A stretch of DNA of 64,000 nt from an uncultured Lachnospiraceae bacterium (GTDB lineage: Bacteria; Bacillota; Clostridia; Lachnospirales; Lachnospiraceae). The stretch covers positions 49,636 through 113,635 of the forward strand of contig CANRWO010000005.1 of the NCBI GenBank assembly GCA_947643615.1. The letters run 5' to 3'. How positions within the stretch are numbered: the stretch's first letter is position 1; each line of letters starts with the position of its first letter. The notes under the pieces were generated by a model, which saw only the letters and a list, made by a program, of their open reading frames with translations, did not search any database and was not told where the DNA came from. Below are positions 20,014 to 29,566 of this stretch, piece after piece. The position numbers and the translations under genes are program-made.

Positions 20014-20055
20014 TAAAAATCTCCCGAATGGCCAGTCAATCTGTCCATCCGGGAG
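20014..20055 (-). terminator. Rho-independent terminator after the phosphofructokinase gene
   Basis: Minus strand CTCCCGGATGGACAG-ATTGA-CTGGCCATTCGGGAG followed by ATTTTTATT. Confidence 0.8.
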
Positions 20056-20066
20056 GTCTTGCCGTT

Positions 20067-21314
20067 TTACTTTTCGTCTCTTCGAAGTACAAGGTGCTGG
20101 GGCAGGCCGTTCACCATAAACGGCTGATAATCTCCTTGGATCAGCGGTTCAATATAATTAATGAACTCTTGCGTCACATAGTTGCCTTCCTTATTCACCC
20201 ACTCACGGGGCACCAGCTTCTCATTATTGGCAATACGGTGCACATCATAAATCCCCGCGGCGCTCATATAAGGGTCGTCGGAAACCCTGTCGATGACTAC
20301 CATCTTGCCATTATCTCCCTCATCCGCAGCTTTCACAGCAGCACCGCCTACCATGAACGCCTCGTTGATGTCCACCCTGGACGCCATATGGGATGCGCTT
20401 CTCTGCATGGTGGAAAACTCAATGCTGCGGGTCTTGCATCCGATCTCTGCGCTTAGGAAATTTGCAAGGTAAGATGCCGTTCCCTGAAGCTGCTTATGTC
20501 CGAATGCATCCACATAATCCGCACCGCCGGACAGCTCACAGACATATCTCCCGTCTGCCAGTTTGATGCCCTCTGAAACCGCAATCACAATAGACTCTTT
20601 CTTTTTCAGCAGCTCCTGGGTCTTTTGCAGGAACTTGTCGATATCAAAGGGAATTTCCGGCAGATAAATAAGGTCGGGACCTTCACACTCCTCTGTTTTT
20701 GCAAGGGCGGTAGCTCCTGTGAGCCATCCGGCGTTGCGCCCCATAACCTCTATAATGGTGATCATGTCTTTGTGATATGTTAAACCCAGCGCGTCGCGGA
20801 TCACTTCTTTTGTGGATGCCGCAATGTATTTTGCTGCGCTTCCGAAACCGGGCGTGTGGTCTGTCAGGGCCAGATCGTTATCTATTGTCTTGGGCACGCC
20901 CAGGAATTTCTGGGGATGGCCCTTGATAATGGCATAATCAGACAGCTTCTTGATGGTATCCATGGAATCATTTCCGCCGATGTAAATGAAAGCTTCAATC
21001 TCCAGCTTGTCCAGGATCTCAAAGATCCTCTCATATATTTCTAAATTCTCATGAATCTCCGGCAGCTTATAACGGCAGGATCCCAAAAAAGCTGAAGGTG
21101 TCCTCTTCAGCAATTCGATATCCATATCGGAATGGATCTGAGTAGCCAGGTCCACGTACTGCTCGTCTAAAAGTCCCTGTATCCCGTGCAGCATTCCGTA
21201 TACCTTATGGAACCCTCTCTCGATAGCAGTCTTATAGACGCCTGCCAAACTGGAGTTGATAACAGCGGTAGGGCCACCCGACTGCCCAACGATTATGTTA
21301 CGTTTCTTTTCCAA
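20067..21314 (-). CDS. 6-phosphofructokinase, predicted PPi-dependent type; TTG start
   Basis: NIIVGQSGGPTAVINSS, IGGNDSMDT, PKTIDNDLALTDHTPGFGSAAKYIA; AAAGGAGG precedes TTG at 21314. Confidence 0.92.
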   Translation of the reverse strand: MEKKRNIIVGQSGGPTAVINSSLAGVYKTAIERGFHKVYGMLHGIQGLLDEQYVDLATQIHSDMDIELLKRTPSAFLGSCRYKLPEIHENLEIYERIFEILDKLEIEAFIYIGGNDSMDTIKKLSDYAIIKGHPQKFLGVPKTIDNDLALTDHTPGFGSAAKYIAASTKEVIRDALGLTYHKDMITIIEVMGRNAGWLTGATALAKTEECEGPDLIYLPEIPFDIDKFLQKTQELLKKKESIVIAVSEGIKLADGRYVCELSGGADYVDAFGHKQLQGTASYLANFLSAEIGCKTRSIEFSTMQRSASHMASRVDINEAFMVGGAAVKAADEGDNGKMVVIDRVSDDPYMSAAGIYDVHRIANNEKLVPREWVNKEGNYVTQEFINYIEPLIQGDYQPFMVNGLPQHLVLRRDEK

Positions 21315-21349
21315 CTTAAAATGCCTCCTTTGACTATTTATGGCTTCCC

Positions 21350-21435
21350 CCAGAGCATGTTTGAAAAAATCATTCCTGCCGCCTGCACACCCCACTATGT
21401 GCGAGATCAGAAAACATTTTTCAAACACGCCCTGG
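21350..21435. repeat. Inverted-repeat element, copy 1 of the GCATGTTTGAAAA family
   Basis: Left CCAGAGCATGTTTGAAAAAAT; right end reverse-complements to CCAGGGCGTGTTTGAAAAAT. Confidence 0.75.
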
Positions 21436-21616
21436 ATTCCGGGAGCCTGTATTGCACTGATTTTCGCCGTCTTTACGTCATTTATTCATGCTGATGCCGC
21501 AAATGACCGGCTCTGCATTTTACTATACCAAATTTTTAACGGCTTGAACAGTACTTTTCTCACGAAAACTCCCCGGATTTCACACTTGTGCCACCATAGG
21601 AGGTTTTTATGCTGTT

Positions 21617-22984
21617 TCAGAATGTTTTTGCCTGGCCGCCCAACACCCAAATATTCTTGATCTGCCCTTTCAAGTCGGCAAAACTCCAAGTCTGCCTGCT
21701 TCGTGCCACACAATTGGGGTCATTCACAAAAAAACCCGTCTTGTCATAGCCATAGATTACAATAAAATGCCCGGCAGCCGTAAAATCCCCCGGCCCCATG
21801 GAGCAAATGATCACGCTGCCGCTGTCCAGCGCTGCCTTCATGGTTTTCTCTTCCGCCTTTGGCTGTGACACGGCAATCCCGTACTTATCCGGCACATCCT
21901 GCAGCAGCGCCCAGGCCGTTCCGGTGCCAGAGATATAATATCCGTTTTCCATGCTGTATTCAGCCATCTTATCAGGAGTCAGCTCCTCGTTCCCTGTCAG
22001 ATAATACAGCGCCATTGACAGGCAGGTGGGGCCACATCCGGCAAGTCCGATATTGCTGCCGTCACCGTAATCCCCATAACCCCATCTGGGGTCCCACTGC
22101 AAAAAGAGGGGATATTCCTGTTCCGCCTCCTGCCGGGTCAAGGCACCGGAGACTGTGCCCGCATTTTTCTCATATCCCATAACAAAATCCGTCATCTCCG
22201 GGTTATTTGCCAAAGCCTCCAACAATTTGTCGGGATACCTGTAACTATTATCCAATATCTCCGCTACCCGGCTGTCCTCCTCCGCCAGCTGGTACAAACG
22301 CTCAAGTACCTGCTCCGGGGTTCGTTCACGGGGCCTGTCCACATAATCCAACCCACATAAGCTGACATAGTCCTGGCCTGTTGTATGGGTTCCTGAATCC
22401 GGCTGCCCTCCTGCCACCATGGAGCCATCCCTTGCCCCGGCCTGGCCATCGGAGGATGTAAATATCCCATCCGTGCTGTCAGCCTGCCTCTCTGCGGACA
22501 GGGATCCTTCCATGCGCCTGAAAACCTCATTCATATGTTCAATGCGCAAATGCATGACCGCCATAAATACAAGGTTAAACATTAGCAGGATACACACCAA
22601 AAAGGTCAGTACCCCTATCCGTTTCTTCAATGATTTTTGTTGCTGCTGCATCTGCTGTTGCTGCCTTACCAAATATTCTCTTTCACCCTGTGCCCTGCTG
22701 CGTGCATGCTGCGCCCGGCCGGCCTGTTTATAACGCGCATCCCTGCTCTGTACCATATTCCCCTGAATATACTGTACCTTACCGTTTTGCCCCCTGCCGC
22801 CGTACCCCCCGCTTCCCTGTGCCCCGGCATTATGTGTCCGGTTATTCGGTATATATTGTACCCTGTCCTGCCGATCCCGGCCCTGCTCCGTATACTGTGC
22901 CCTGCCCTGCCGATCCCGGCCCTGCTCCGCATATTGTGCCCTGTCCTCACCCATATCCTGTTTCGTTCCCTTCCTGTAGTACAT
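21617..22984 (-). CDS. Membrane-anchored C39-like papain-fold peptidase
   Basis: Arg/Gln-rich N-terminus, TM KKRIGVLTFLVCILLMFNLVFMAV, YPLFLQWDPRWGYGDYGDGSNIGLAGCGPTCLSMAL (Cys) and GHFIVIYGYDKTGFFVNDPN (His/Asp); start approximate. Confidence 0.88.
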   Translation of the reverse strand: MYYRKGTKQDMGEDRAQYAEQGRDRQGRAQYTEQGRDRQDRVQYIPNNRTHNAGAQGSGGYGGRGQNGKVQYIQGNMVQSRDARYKQAGRAQHARSRAQGEREYLVRQQQQMQQQQKSLKKRIGVLTFLVCILLMFNLVFMAVMHLRIEHMNEVFRRMEGSLSAERQADSTDGIFTSSDGQAGARDGSMVAGGQPDSGTHTTGQDYVSLCGLDYVDRPRERTPEQVLERLYQLAEEDSRVAEILDNSYRYPDKLLEALANNPEMTDFVMGYEKNAGTVSGALTRQEAEQEYPLFLQWDPRWGYGDYGDGSNIGLAGCGPTCLSMALYYLTGNEELTPDKMAEYSMENGYYISGTGTAWALLQDVPDKYGIAVSQPKAEEKTMKAALDSGSVIICSMGPGDFTAAGHFIVIYGYDKTGFFVNDPNCVARSRQTWSFADLKGQIKNIWVLGGQAKTF

Positions 22985-23153
22985 ATTACGGCATACCCGC
23001 CAAAATCTCCCCTTCCCATGCATCCGGAAGCCGGGAATGATTGTGTTATTATTTTCTATCGGGTTTGTATCACAGTTGTTAACTTTACATTAAGCTTTTC
23101 CTTAAATTTTATAACTTTTGGAAACAGGTGGCCCGGCTTATGCGGTGGGCCAT

Positions 23154-24158
23154 TTACCTCCCGTAACTCCAGATATTTTCCACTGCCTCTTTCGGAATCA
23201 CGAACTCCACGCATCCCATATACATTGGCGCAACATCCCCTTCGTTGAAGCAGACAACAAGATTTCCTTCCTGGTTCAAGTAAAAGGACGTGTCCTCTGT
23301 GATCGCCTCGAAATTCCATTCCGGTATATCCGTATAATCTACCCAGTACATTTTTGACTCATCCTCCGACATCTGGGCCCTCATCTGGTCCTTGATGTTG
23401 TCGCTGACGGGAGTAATAAAATCCGCACCCTCCTGAAAAAGGTCTGAAAGCGCAAGCTGCTTTCCTGTGTTCAAATCCACAGTGTAGAAATAATCCCACT
23501 CGGCTCCGCTGCCGGCTCCCTGGTAACAGATCAGCTTCAGGGTAAAGTAATCCTCCGTGCTGCTGATGGTTTCCGAATCTACAACCATATCCTGGTAGCC
23601 TTCCTTATATTGCAGCCCTTCCTCGAACTCGGCGATCAGCTGATCGGATATCTGCCGCATTTGGGCATTGATCTCTTCCGCCGTTTTCTTCATGTTATCC
23701 TGAACCTCAGGGGCGACCCCGTCATCCCCTTTTTCCGGCAGTTCCACCACCAGCTCAGGGACTTTGATCCGGGCATTATGCCGGTCATCTTCATAGCTGT
23801 AATCCCGGTAAGTCACCACCTCAACCAGCCTTCCCAGGATCGGGATCCGGCTCATGGCATGGGCCGCCCCTGCGGAAGTATTGGGAAGGAGGATAAACAA
23901 TGCCACAAAGGCTGCTGCCGCTGTGGACCAGCGGATAACCGCACCCTTCCTTCGGGCAGCTTTTCCCTCCCGCCTGCCCTTTGCTATCTGTTCCTTCAAT
24001 TTCATTACCTGTTGGTCGGACATACGGATAGTATGATATTCTTTTTTTAAATCCTGCAATTCTCCCGCATATTTCTTCATACCTAATTTCTCCTTTTCCA
24101 GTTTTGCAATATTGGCAGTCACATATTCCTCCAGCTCAAACAATTTCTTCCCTCTCAC
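23154..24158 (-). CDS. RsiV-like anti-sigma factor (DUF3298-type extracytoplasmic domain)
   Basis: Cytoplasmic N-terminus, single TM (VIRWSTAAAAFVALFILLP), YFTLKLICYQGAGSGAEWDYFYTVDLNTGKQLALSDLFQEG; follows an ECF sigma gene. Confidence 0.82.
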   Translation of the reverse strand: MRGKKLFELEEYVTANIAKLEKEKLGMKKYAGELQDLKKEYHTIRMSDQQVMKLKEQIAKGRREGKAARRKGAVIRWSTAAAAFVALFILLPNTSAGAAHAMSRIPILGRLVEVVTYRDYSYEDDRHNARIKVPELVVELPEKGDDGVAPEVQDNMKKTAEEINAQMRQISDQLIAEFEEGLQYKEGYQDMVVDSETISSTEDYFTLKLICYQGAGSGAEWDYFYTVDLNTGKQLALSDLFQEGADFITPVSDNIKDQMRAQMSEDESKMYWVDYTDIPEWNFEAITEDTSFYLNQEGNLVVCFNEGDVAPMYMGCVEFVIPKEAVENIWSYGR

Positions 24159-24648
24159 TCAGCTTCACCCTCAATTTCTTTAGACTGCGGTAGAGCCGGC
24201 TTTTCACCGTACTCAGGTTCTCACCCAGGATCTCCGCAATTTCCTCCAGTTTCAAGTCCTCAAAATATCGCAGCTCCACCACCATCTTGTCTTCCATATC
24301 CAACGAGTCAAGTGCCGCCCGCAGGTCAAAATCCTGGTAAACATCCGTGCCTGCCGGCTCTGCCCCGTTCTCTTCTGCCATAGCTTCCATGGAAACGGTC
24401 TTACTCTGGCGGAAAAAACCGAATATCTCGTTCAGCATGATCCGATAGACCCATGTTGCCGCGTAATCCATGTTTTTGAGCCTGCTGCTGCCGCGTATTG
24501 CCTTATACGCACCGTTCTGGACAATGTCCCCCGCGTCATCGGCGTTATGCACATAGCTGAATGCAAGCCGGTAATATCTGTCATAATTCTCCAGCAGAAG
24601 CTGCTCTACCTTCTCTTCCTTTGCTCTTTTCCCGGTAAAGATCTTCAT
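24136..24648 (-). CDS. ECF RNA polymerase sigma factor
   Basis: YRLAFSYVHNADDAGDIVQNGAYKAI; MVVELRYFEDLKLEEIAEILGENLSTVKSRLYRSLKKLR. Confidence 0.94.
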   Translation of the reverse strand: MKIFTGKRAKEEKVEQLLLENYDRYYRLAFSYVHNADDAGDIVQNGAYKAIRGSSRLKNMDYAATWVYRIMLNEIFGFFRQSKTVSMEAMAEENGAEPAGTDVYQDFDLRAALDSLDMEDKMVVELRYFEDLKLEEIAEILGENLSTVKSRLYRSLKKLRVKLSEREEIV

Positions 24649-24739
24649 TTTATTTGCGCCCTCCTTTTTTGTATAACTATTTGACTCGGCAGGGAATAAA
24701 AAAGTTTCATCCGGTTTCCATTTGTAAAAACTTTTTTTC

Positions 24740-24776
24740 ATAAACAAACAGAGCTGCCATATCCATGGCAACTCTG
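24740..24776 (-). terminator. Rho-independent terminator after ackA
   Basis: Minus strand CAGAGTTGCCAT-GGAT-ATGGCAGCTCTG followed by TTTGTTTATG. Confidence 0.7.
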
Positions 24777-24864
24777 TCTGCTCATCTTTCTTTCATATAT
24801 GTGTCCCTCATTTAATCGTACCGGCATATCCGCCGGTTTCAGGCTGCGATACGCAAACAGCCGG

Positions 24865-26058
24865 TTAAACCAGGCGGACGGTCTCCCGCGCGATGGCAAG
24901 CTCTTCGTTGGTAGGGATCACCATGACGGTAGTCCTGCTGTCTGCAGTAGAGATTGCAATGTCTTCGCCGCGCTTATTGTTGGCCTCCTGGTCAACCTTT
25001 ACGCCCAGATAACCCAGATACTCGCATACCATACTGCGGACTAATGCCGCATTCTCCCCTATGCCCGCAGTAAAACAGATCACGTCCACGCCGTTCATAG
25101 CCGCCACATATGCGCCAATATACTTTGCCACACGGTAGCAGTAAGTCTTCATGGTGCGGACTGCGTTTGCATCTTCTTTATGGAACCCTTCCTCCAGGTC
25201 ACGGAAATCCGAGGATAGGTTGTCGGAAAGTCCCAGCACACCGGACTTCTTGTTCAGCACACTCATCACCTCGTCAATTCCCTTGTTCTCCTTATGTGCC
25301 AGGAACTCTATGATGGCAGGGTCAATGTCGCCGGAACGGGTACCCATGATCAACCCTTCCAGGGGTGTCAACCCCATGGACGTATCCACACATTTACCGT
25401 TCTTCACTGCAGAAACGGACGCCCCGTTGCCCAAATGGCATACAATGATTTTCAGGTCACCATACTCTTTGCCCAGAACCTCCGCAGCTCTCTTGGACAC
25501 ATAAGAATGGCTGGTACCGTGGAAGCCGTACCTTCTGATCTTATACTTCTGGTAATACTCAAAGGGAAGGCCATACATATATGCTTCCTCAGGCATGGTC
25601 TGGTGGAAAGCTGTGTCAAACACACCGACCATGGGCGTGTTGGGCATCAACTTCTTGCAGGCATTGATGCCGATCAGATTGGCCGGATTATGAAGGGGCG
25701 CCAGGTCATTACATTCTTCAATGGCTGCCATCACTTCATCATTGATCACTACGGATTCCGCAAACTTCTCTCCGCCATGGACCACACGGTGGCCTACCGC
25801 ACCGATCTCGTCCAAACTCTTTACCACGCCTGTCCCGGGATTGGTCAATGCTTCCAGGACAAGGCGTATCGCCTCGGTATGGTCAGGCATAGGAGTCACG
25901 GTGTTCTCCTTCTCGCCTCCTTCGGGCGCGTATGTAATCATGCTTCCTTCAATGCCGATCCTTTCGCAGAGGCCCTTTGCAAGGCACTGCTCGGACTCGG
26001 AGTCGATAAGCTGGAATTTCAGGGAAGAAGAACCACAGTTAATTACCAATACTTTCAT
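24865..26058 (-). CDS. ackA: Acetate kinase
   Basis: MKVLVINCGSSSLKFQLIDSES, GHRVVHGGEKF, RRYGFHGTSHSYVS, IIVCHLGNGASVSA. Confidence 0.99.
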   Translation of the reverse strand: MKVLVINCGSSSLKFQLIDSESEQCLAKGLCERIGIEGSMITYAPEGGEKENTVTPMPDHTEAIRLVLEALTNPGTGVVKSLDEIGAVGHRVVHGGEKFAESVVINDEVMAAIEECNDLAPLHNPANLIGINACKKLMPNTPMVGVFDTAFHQTMPEEAYMYGLPFEYYQKYKIRRYGFHGTSHSYVSKRAAEVLGKEYGDLKIIVCHLGNGASVSAVKNGKCVDTSMGLTPLEGLIMGTRSGDIDPAIIEFLAHKENKGIDEVMSVLNKKSGVLGLSDNLSSDFRDLEEGFHKEDANAVRTMKTYCYRVAKYIGAYVAAMNGVDVICFTAGIGENAALVRSMVCEYLGYLGVKVDQEANNKRGEDIAISTADSRTTVMVIPTNEELAIARETVRLV

Positions 26059-26162
26059 GTCTCTATATTGTCCTTTCTACTTTTTCAATGCTTTGTTCAC
26101 CAAGCTGCCATTCAAACGGCTTCCCATTCCGGGCAGGGCATCCGTTCAAATGGCAATGCCCC

Positions 26163-27164
26163 TTATACCAACTGCGCCTGTACGGCAGTGAGGGCCACCA
26201 CGCCTACAATGTCCTGCCAGGAACATCCGCGGGACAGGTCGTTCACGGGTTTTGCGATACCCTGGAGCATGGGGCCGTAAGCTTCCGCACCGCCCAATCT
26301 CTGCACCAGCTTGTAGCCGATGTTTCCTGCATCCAGATTAGGGAAAATCAAAATGTTGGCTCTGCCGCCCACAGGGCTTCCGGGGGATTTGGTCTTAGCC
26401 ACGCCGGGAACCAGCGCCGCATCCAGCTGCAGCTCGCCGTCCAATGTCAGATGGGGGTACTGTTCCTGTGCGATCCTGGTAGCTTCCACTACCTTATCTA
26501 CCAAAGCATGCTTTGCGCTTCCTTTGGTGGAATGGCTCAACATTGCGATAACAGGCTTCGGTCCCACCAACGCCTTAAAGCTTCTGGATGAGGAATCTGC
26601 GATAGCCGCAAGCTCTTCCGCGGTAGGGTCCTGGTTCAGGCCGCAGTCGGCGAACAGGAAAGCGCCGTTCTCACCCTGGTCCTTGAACTGGGTATCCATT
26701 ACGAAGAATGCAGAAACCAGCTTGACCCCGGGAGCCGTCTTTAAGATCTGCAGCGCAGGCCTCAACGTATCGGCAGTGGAATGGCAGGCTCCTGCAACCA
26801 TGCCGTCCGCTTCGTTTGCCTTTACCATAACAATGCCAAAGGTCAACGGGTCGCTCAAAAGAATCTCACGGGCCTGCTCCTGCGTCATGCCCTTCGCTTT
26901 TCTGGTCTCGTACAGCAGGTTCACATAGCTGTCCAGCTTATCCGTTTTCTTGGGATTTACCACCTTTACATTGGTCAGGTCTACTTCCAGCCAGCCGGCA
27001 CCATCCATAATCTTTTCTTCGTCACCGATCATGATAATGTCAGCAATGCCCTCTTCCACGATTTTTGCTGCCGCCAACAAAGTTCTCTTGTCGTTGGACT
27101 CAGGTAAAACGATGGTCTTTTTGTCAAGCCTTGCTCTCTCCTTGATCAGATCAATGTATGACAT
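26163..27164 (-). CDS. pta: Phosphate acetyltransferase
   Basis: MSYIDLIKERARLDKKTIVLPESNDKRTLLAA, DGMVAGACHSTADTLRPALQI, NILIFPNLDAGNIGYKLVQRLGGAEAYGPMLQG. Confidence 0.98.
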   Translation of the reverse strand: MSYIDLIKERARLDKKTIVLPESNDKRTLLAAAKIVEEGIADIIMIGDEEKIMDGAGWLEVDLTNVKVVNPKKTDKLDSYVNLLYETRKAKGMTQEQAREILLSDPLTFGIVMVKANEADGMVAGACHSTADTLRPALQILKTAPGVKLVSAFFVMDTQFKDQGENGAFLFADCGLNQDPTAEELAAIADSSSRSFKALVGPKPVIAMLSHSTKGSAKHALVDKVVEATRIAQEQYPHLTLDGELQLDAALVPGVAKTKSPGSPVGGRANILIFPNLDAGNIGYKLVQRLGGAEAYGPMLQGIAKPVNDLSRGCSWQDIVGVVALTAVQAQLV

Positions 27165-27561
27165 ATCCTTTCTCCTTTCCGGCGGGTTTACCGCTTGTCC
27201 CTCTTTTTTCGCCATTGCCGGCCCCACTCGCAGCAGTTACGCGATTTGCCTGCAGCGCACACAAAGGCTTCCCCTGGCAGCGATGCGGCGGCAATCACTT
27301 TTTTCACTAAGATTTGTTAGTTTTGCACTTAACAAACTGAGATATTTATATTATACTAGATACAAAGACAATGCACAAGGCTCAATATTCGTTAAATTGT
27401 ATATTTTCAAGTACATATCCCCTGTGCTTTCTTGTCATTTTTTTCGTTACTTTAGCATATGTAAACGCTTACATATATGTTATTTTTTTCACATTGTCAT
27501 TTGATATTACTTATCGTATTTTCGTAAATATTGCTGCCATATGCGGAGAAATGAGGTTTTC

Positions 27562-28797
27562 ATGAAAGTAAACGGAATTATTGCAGAGTACAATCCCTTT
27601 CACAACGGGCATAAGTATCAGATGGACATTTCCCGCCAAATGACCGGTGCTGACTACACCATCGTGATCATGAGCGGCGATTTCGTACAGCGCGGCGCCC
27701 CTGCGCTGCTGGACAAGCACCACCGCGCCGAGATGGCCCTCAGATGCGGCGCCGACCTGGTTCTCGGACTGCCGGCCATTTATTCGGCTTCCAGCGCAGA
27801 ATATTTTTCCATGGGAGCCGTATCCACCCTGGATAAGCTGGGCGTGGTGACCCACCTGTGCTTCGGCAGTGAATGCGGCAATGTGGAAGTAATGACAAAG
27901 GTGGCCGAAGTCCTTACGGATGAACCGGAAGACTTTTCCGCCACTCTGCAGAAATATATGAAGCAGGGCGTATCTTACCCTAACGCGCGCAACTGGGCAA
28001 TGTTCCACCATTATCCTTTTCTGGAAGCCTATAAGGATGTGTTTTCCACTCCCAACAATATCCTTGGGATCGAATATATCAAAGCGCTGCTGCGGAGGAA
28101 CAGCAGGATGGTTCCCGTCACTGTCCGCCGCACAGGCGCCGGCTACCATGACCGTATGACCGACATGGAATATTGTTCTGCCCTTGCCCTCCGCCAAGCG
28201 TTATATGCCGGACAGACCGCCGATTTTATGAAATCCCAGATGCCTGCCGAGTCATGGGATATCTTGCAGAAATGCCTTGAGGATTCCTATGTCATCTGCA
28301 GCAATGATTTTTCGGATCTGTTATACTATAAGCTGGTGTTGGAGCGTGAAAACGGATATCAAAAATACCTGGATGTATCTTCCGACCTGTCGGACCGCAT
28401 ACGGAACCAATTGGACAGCTATCGGGATTTTGACCATTTCTGCGACCTGCTGAAGACCAAAAACATGACTTATACGCGCATCAGCCGCTGTCTGCTCCAT
28501 ATCCTGCTCAATATCACCCAGGAGGACGTGGACTTCTGCAAGAAGTTAGATTACGCATCCTATGCCCGGGTATTAGGCATACGGAAAAGTGCCCACGAGC
28601 TTCTGGGCGCCATTAAAGAGCAGTCGTCCATCCCCCTGCTGACAAAGCTTGCGGATGCGGAGAAATACCTTGATGCAGATGCCCTGCATATGCTGGCGCA
28701 GGATATTCTGGTGTCACACATTTACCGGAGCGTGACTCCCCACTTCAACACAAGGTCAGCGGTCAGCGAGTATTCCATTCCGGTGGTGACAATTTAG
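27562..28797 (+). CDS. tmcAL: tRNA(Met) cytidine acetate ligase / HIGH-nucleotidyltransferase (YlbM-like)
   Basis: MKVNGIIAEYNPFHNGHKYQMD, VIMSGDFVQRGAPALLDKHHRAEMAL, GADLVLGLPAIYSASSAEYF. Confidence 0.93.
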   Translation: MKVNGIIAEYNPFHNGHKYQMDISRQMTGADYTIVIMSGDFVQRGAPALLDKHHRAEMALRCGADLVLGLPAIYSASSAEYFSMGAVSTLDKLGVVTHLCFGSECGNVEVMTKVAEVLTDEPEDFSATLQKYMKQGVSYPNARNWAMFHHYPFLEAYKDVFSTPNNILGIEYIKALLRRNSRMVPVTVRRTGAGYHDRMTDMEYCSALALRQALYAGQTADFMKSQMPAESWDILQKCLEDSYVICSNDFSDLLYYKLVLERENGYQKYLDVSSDLSDRIRNQLDSYRDFDHFCDLLKTKNMTYTRISRCLLHILLNITQEDVDFCKKLDYASYARVLGIRKSAHELLGAIKEQSSIPLLTKLADAEKYLDADALHMLAQDILVSHIYRSVTPHFNTRSAVSEYSIPVVTI

Positions 28798-28851
28798 GTT
28801 CAAAATATCAAATATCCCGGCTGCTTAGCCGGGACACTGCAAAAAATATTT

Positions 28852-28902
28852 GCCGGACAGGTCTCCCCTGAAGGGGATGTCTGTCCGGCTGTCTTTTCTT
28901 TA
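28852..28902 (+). terminator. Rho-independent terminator
   Basis: GCCGGACAGGTCTCCCCTGAAGGGGATGTCTGTCCGGC followed by TGTCTTTTCTTT; a second hairpin CCCGGCTGCTTAGCCGGG lies just upstream. Confidence 0.82.
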
Positions 28903-28922
28903 CCTATTGTGTGTCTGAAAAT

Positions 28923-29504
28923 TTAAAAACCATAATTAATTCCGCTGATTGCCAAGCTTCCGTCCCTGACCCCGAATGTGATGCTGGGGCCGCCGTCGCT
29001 GCCGCATAGCGTAAAGCCTGCCATGCTTGGACTAAGGCTGTTTTCGTCAGCTTCCGCCATGGATGTCACCATTTCCTCCGAAAAGAGCTCTCCCACATCC
29101 AAAGCGGTAAAATCTTCCCTGGTCTCTGCAACGATTCCCCCGGATAACCCGACATAGACCGGAAATCCCGTCAGATCCGCCAGTTTTTCTACATCCTTCC
29201 CTGCAACGGCTTCTTTGATCATCTTCCCGAACTCTGCAGCTTCTTGTTCACTGACATGGAAATTGTCCTCATAATCATCACGCAGCTGCGGTATTTCATC
29301 CGGCTCCTTTTCCTGCTGCCCGCTTGCATCCTGCTCCGGCAATGCTGTGCTTTCCTCGCTTCCGGCCTCCTGTGCCGAACTGCTTTCCTGGCTTACTTCC
29401 TGCCCTGTTCCCTGGCTGGCTTCCGGTTGGCCCGTATCTCTGCCGCATCCCGCAAATGTCGACAGGATGGCCGCCGCCAGAAAAATAACGATACTCTTTT
29501 TCAT
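28923..29504 (-). CDS. Putative lipoprotein with DUF3887-like C-terminal domain
   Basis: Signal/lipobox MKKSIVIFLAAAILSTFAGC, Ser/Glu-rich linker; domain assignment tentative. Confidence 0.65.
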   Translation of the reverse strand: MKKSIVIFLAAAILSTFAGCGRDTGQPEASQGTGQEVSQESSSAQEAGSEESTALPEQDASGQQEKEPDEIPQLRDDYEDNFHVSEQEAAEFGKMIKEAVAGKDVEKLADLTGFPVYVGLSGGIVAETREDFTALDVGELFSEEMVTSMAEADENSLSPSMAGFTLCGSDGGPSITFGVRDGSLAISGINYGF

Positions 29505-29566
29505 GAAAATCTCCCTCCGCTTTCTTTCTCAATATAAAGTTTGTCCCTGCTTCAAAACACATTCTG

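Noticed and set aside
25294-26280. 328-aa plus-strand ORF
   Set aside because: Antisense to ackA, which is unambiguous.
27313-27336. TTTGTTA/TAACAAA palindrome in the pta-tmcAL intergenic region
   Set aside because: Short AT-rich palindrome plausible by chance; no second copy noticed.
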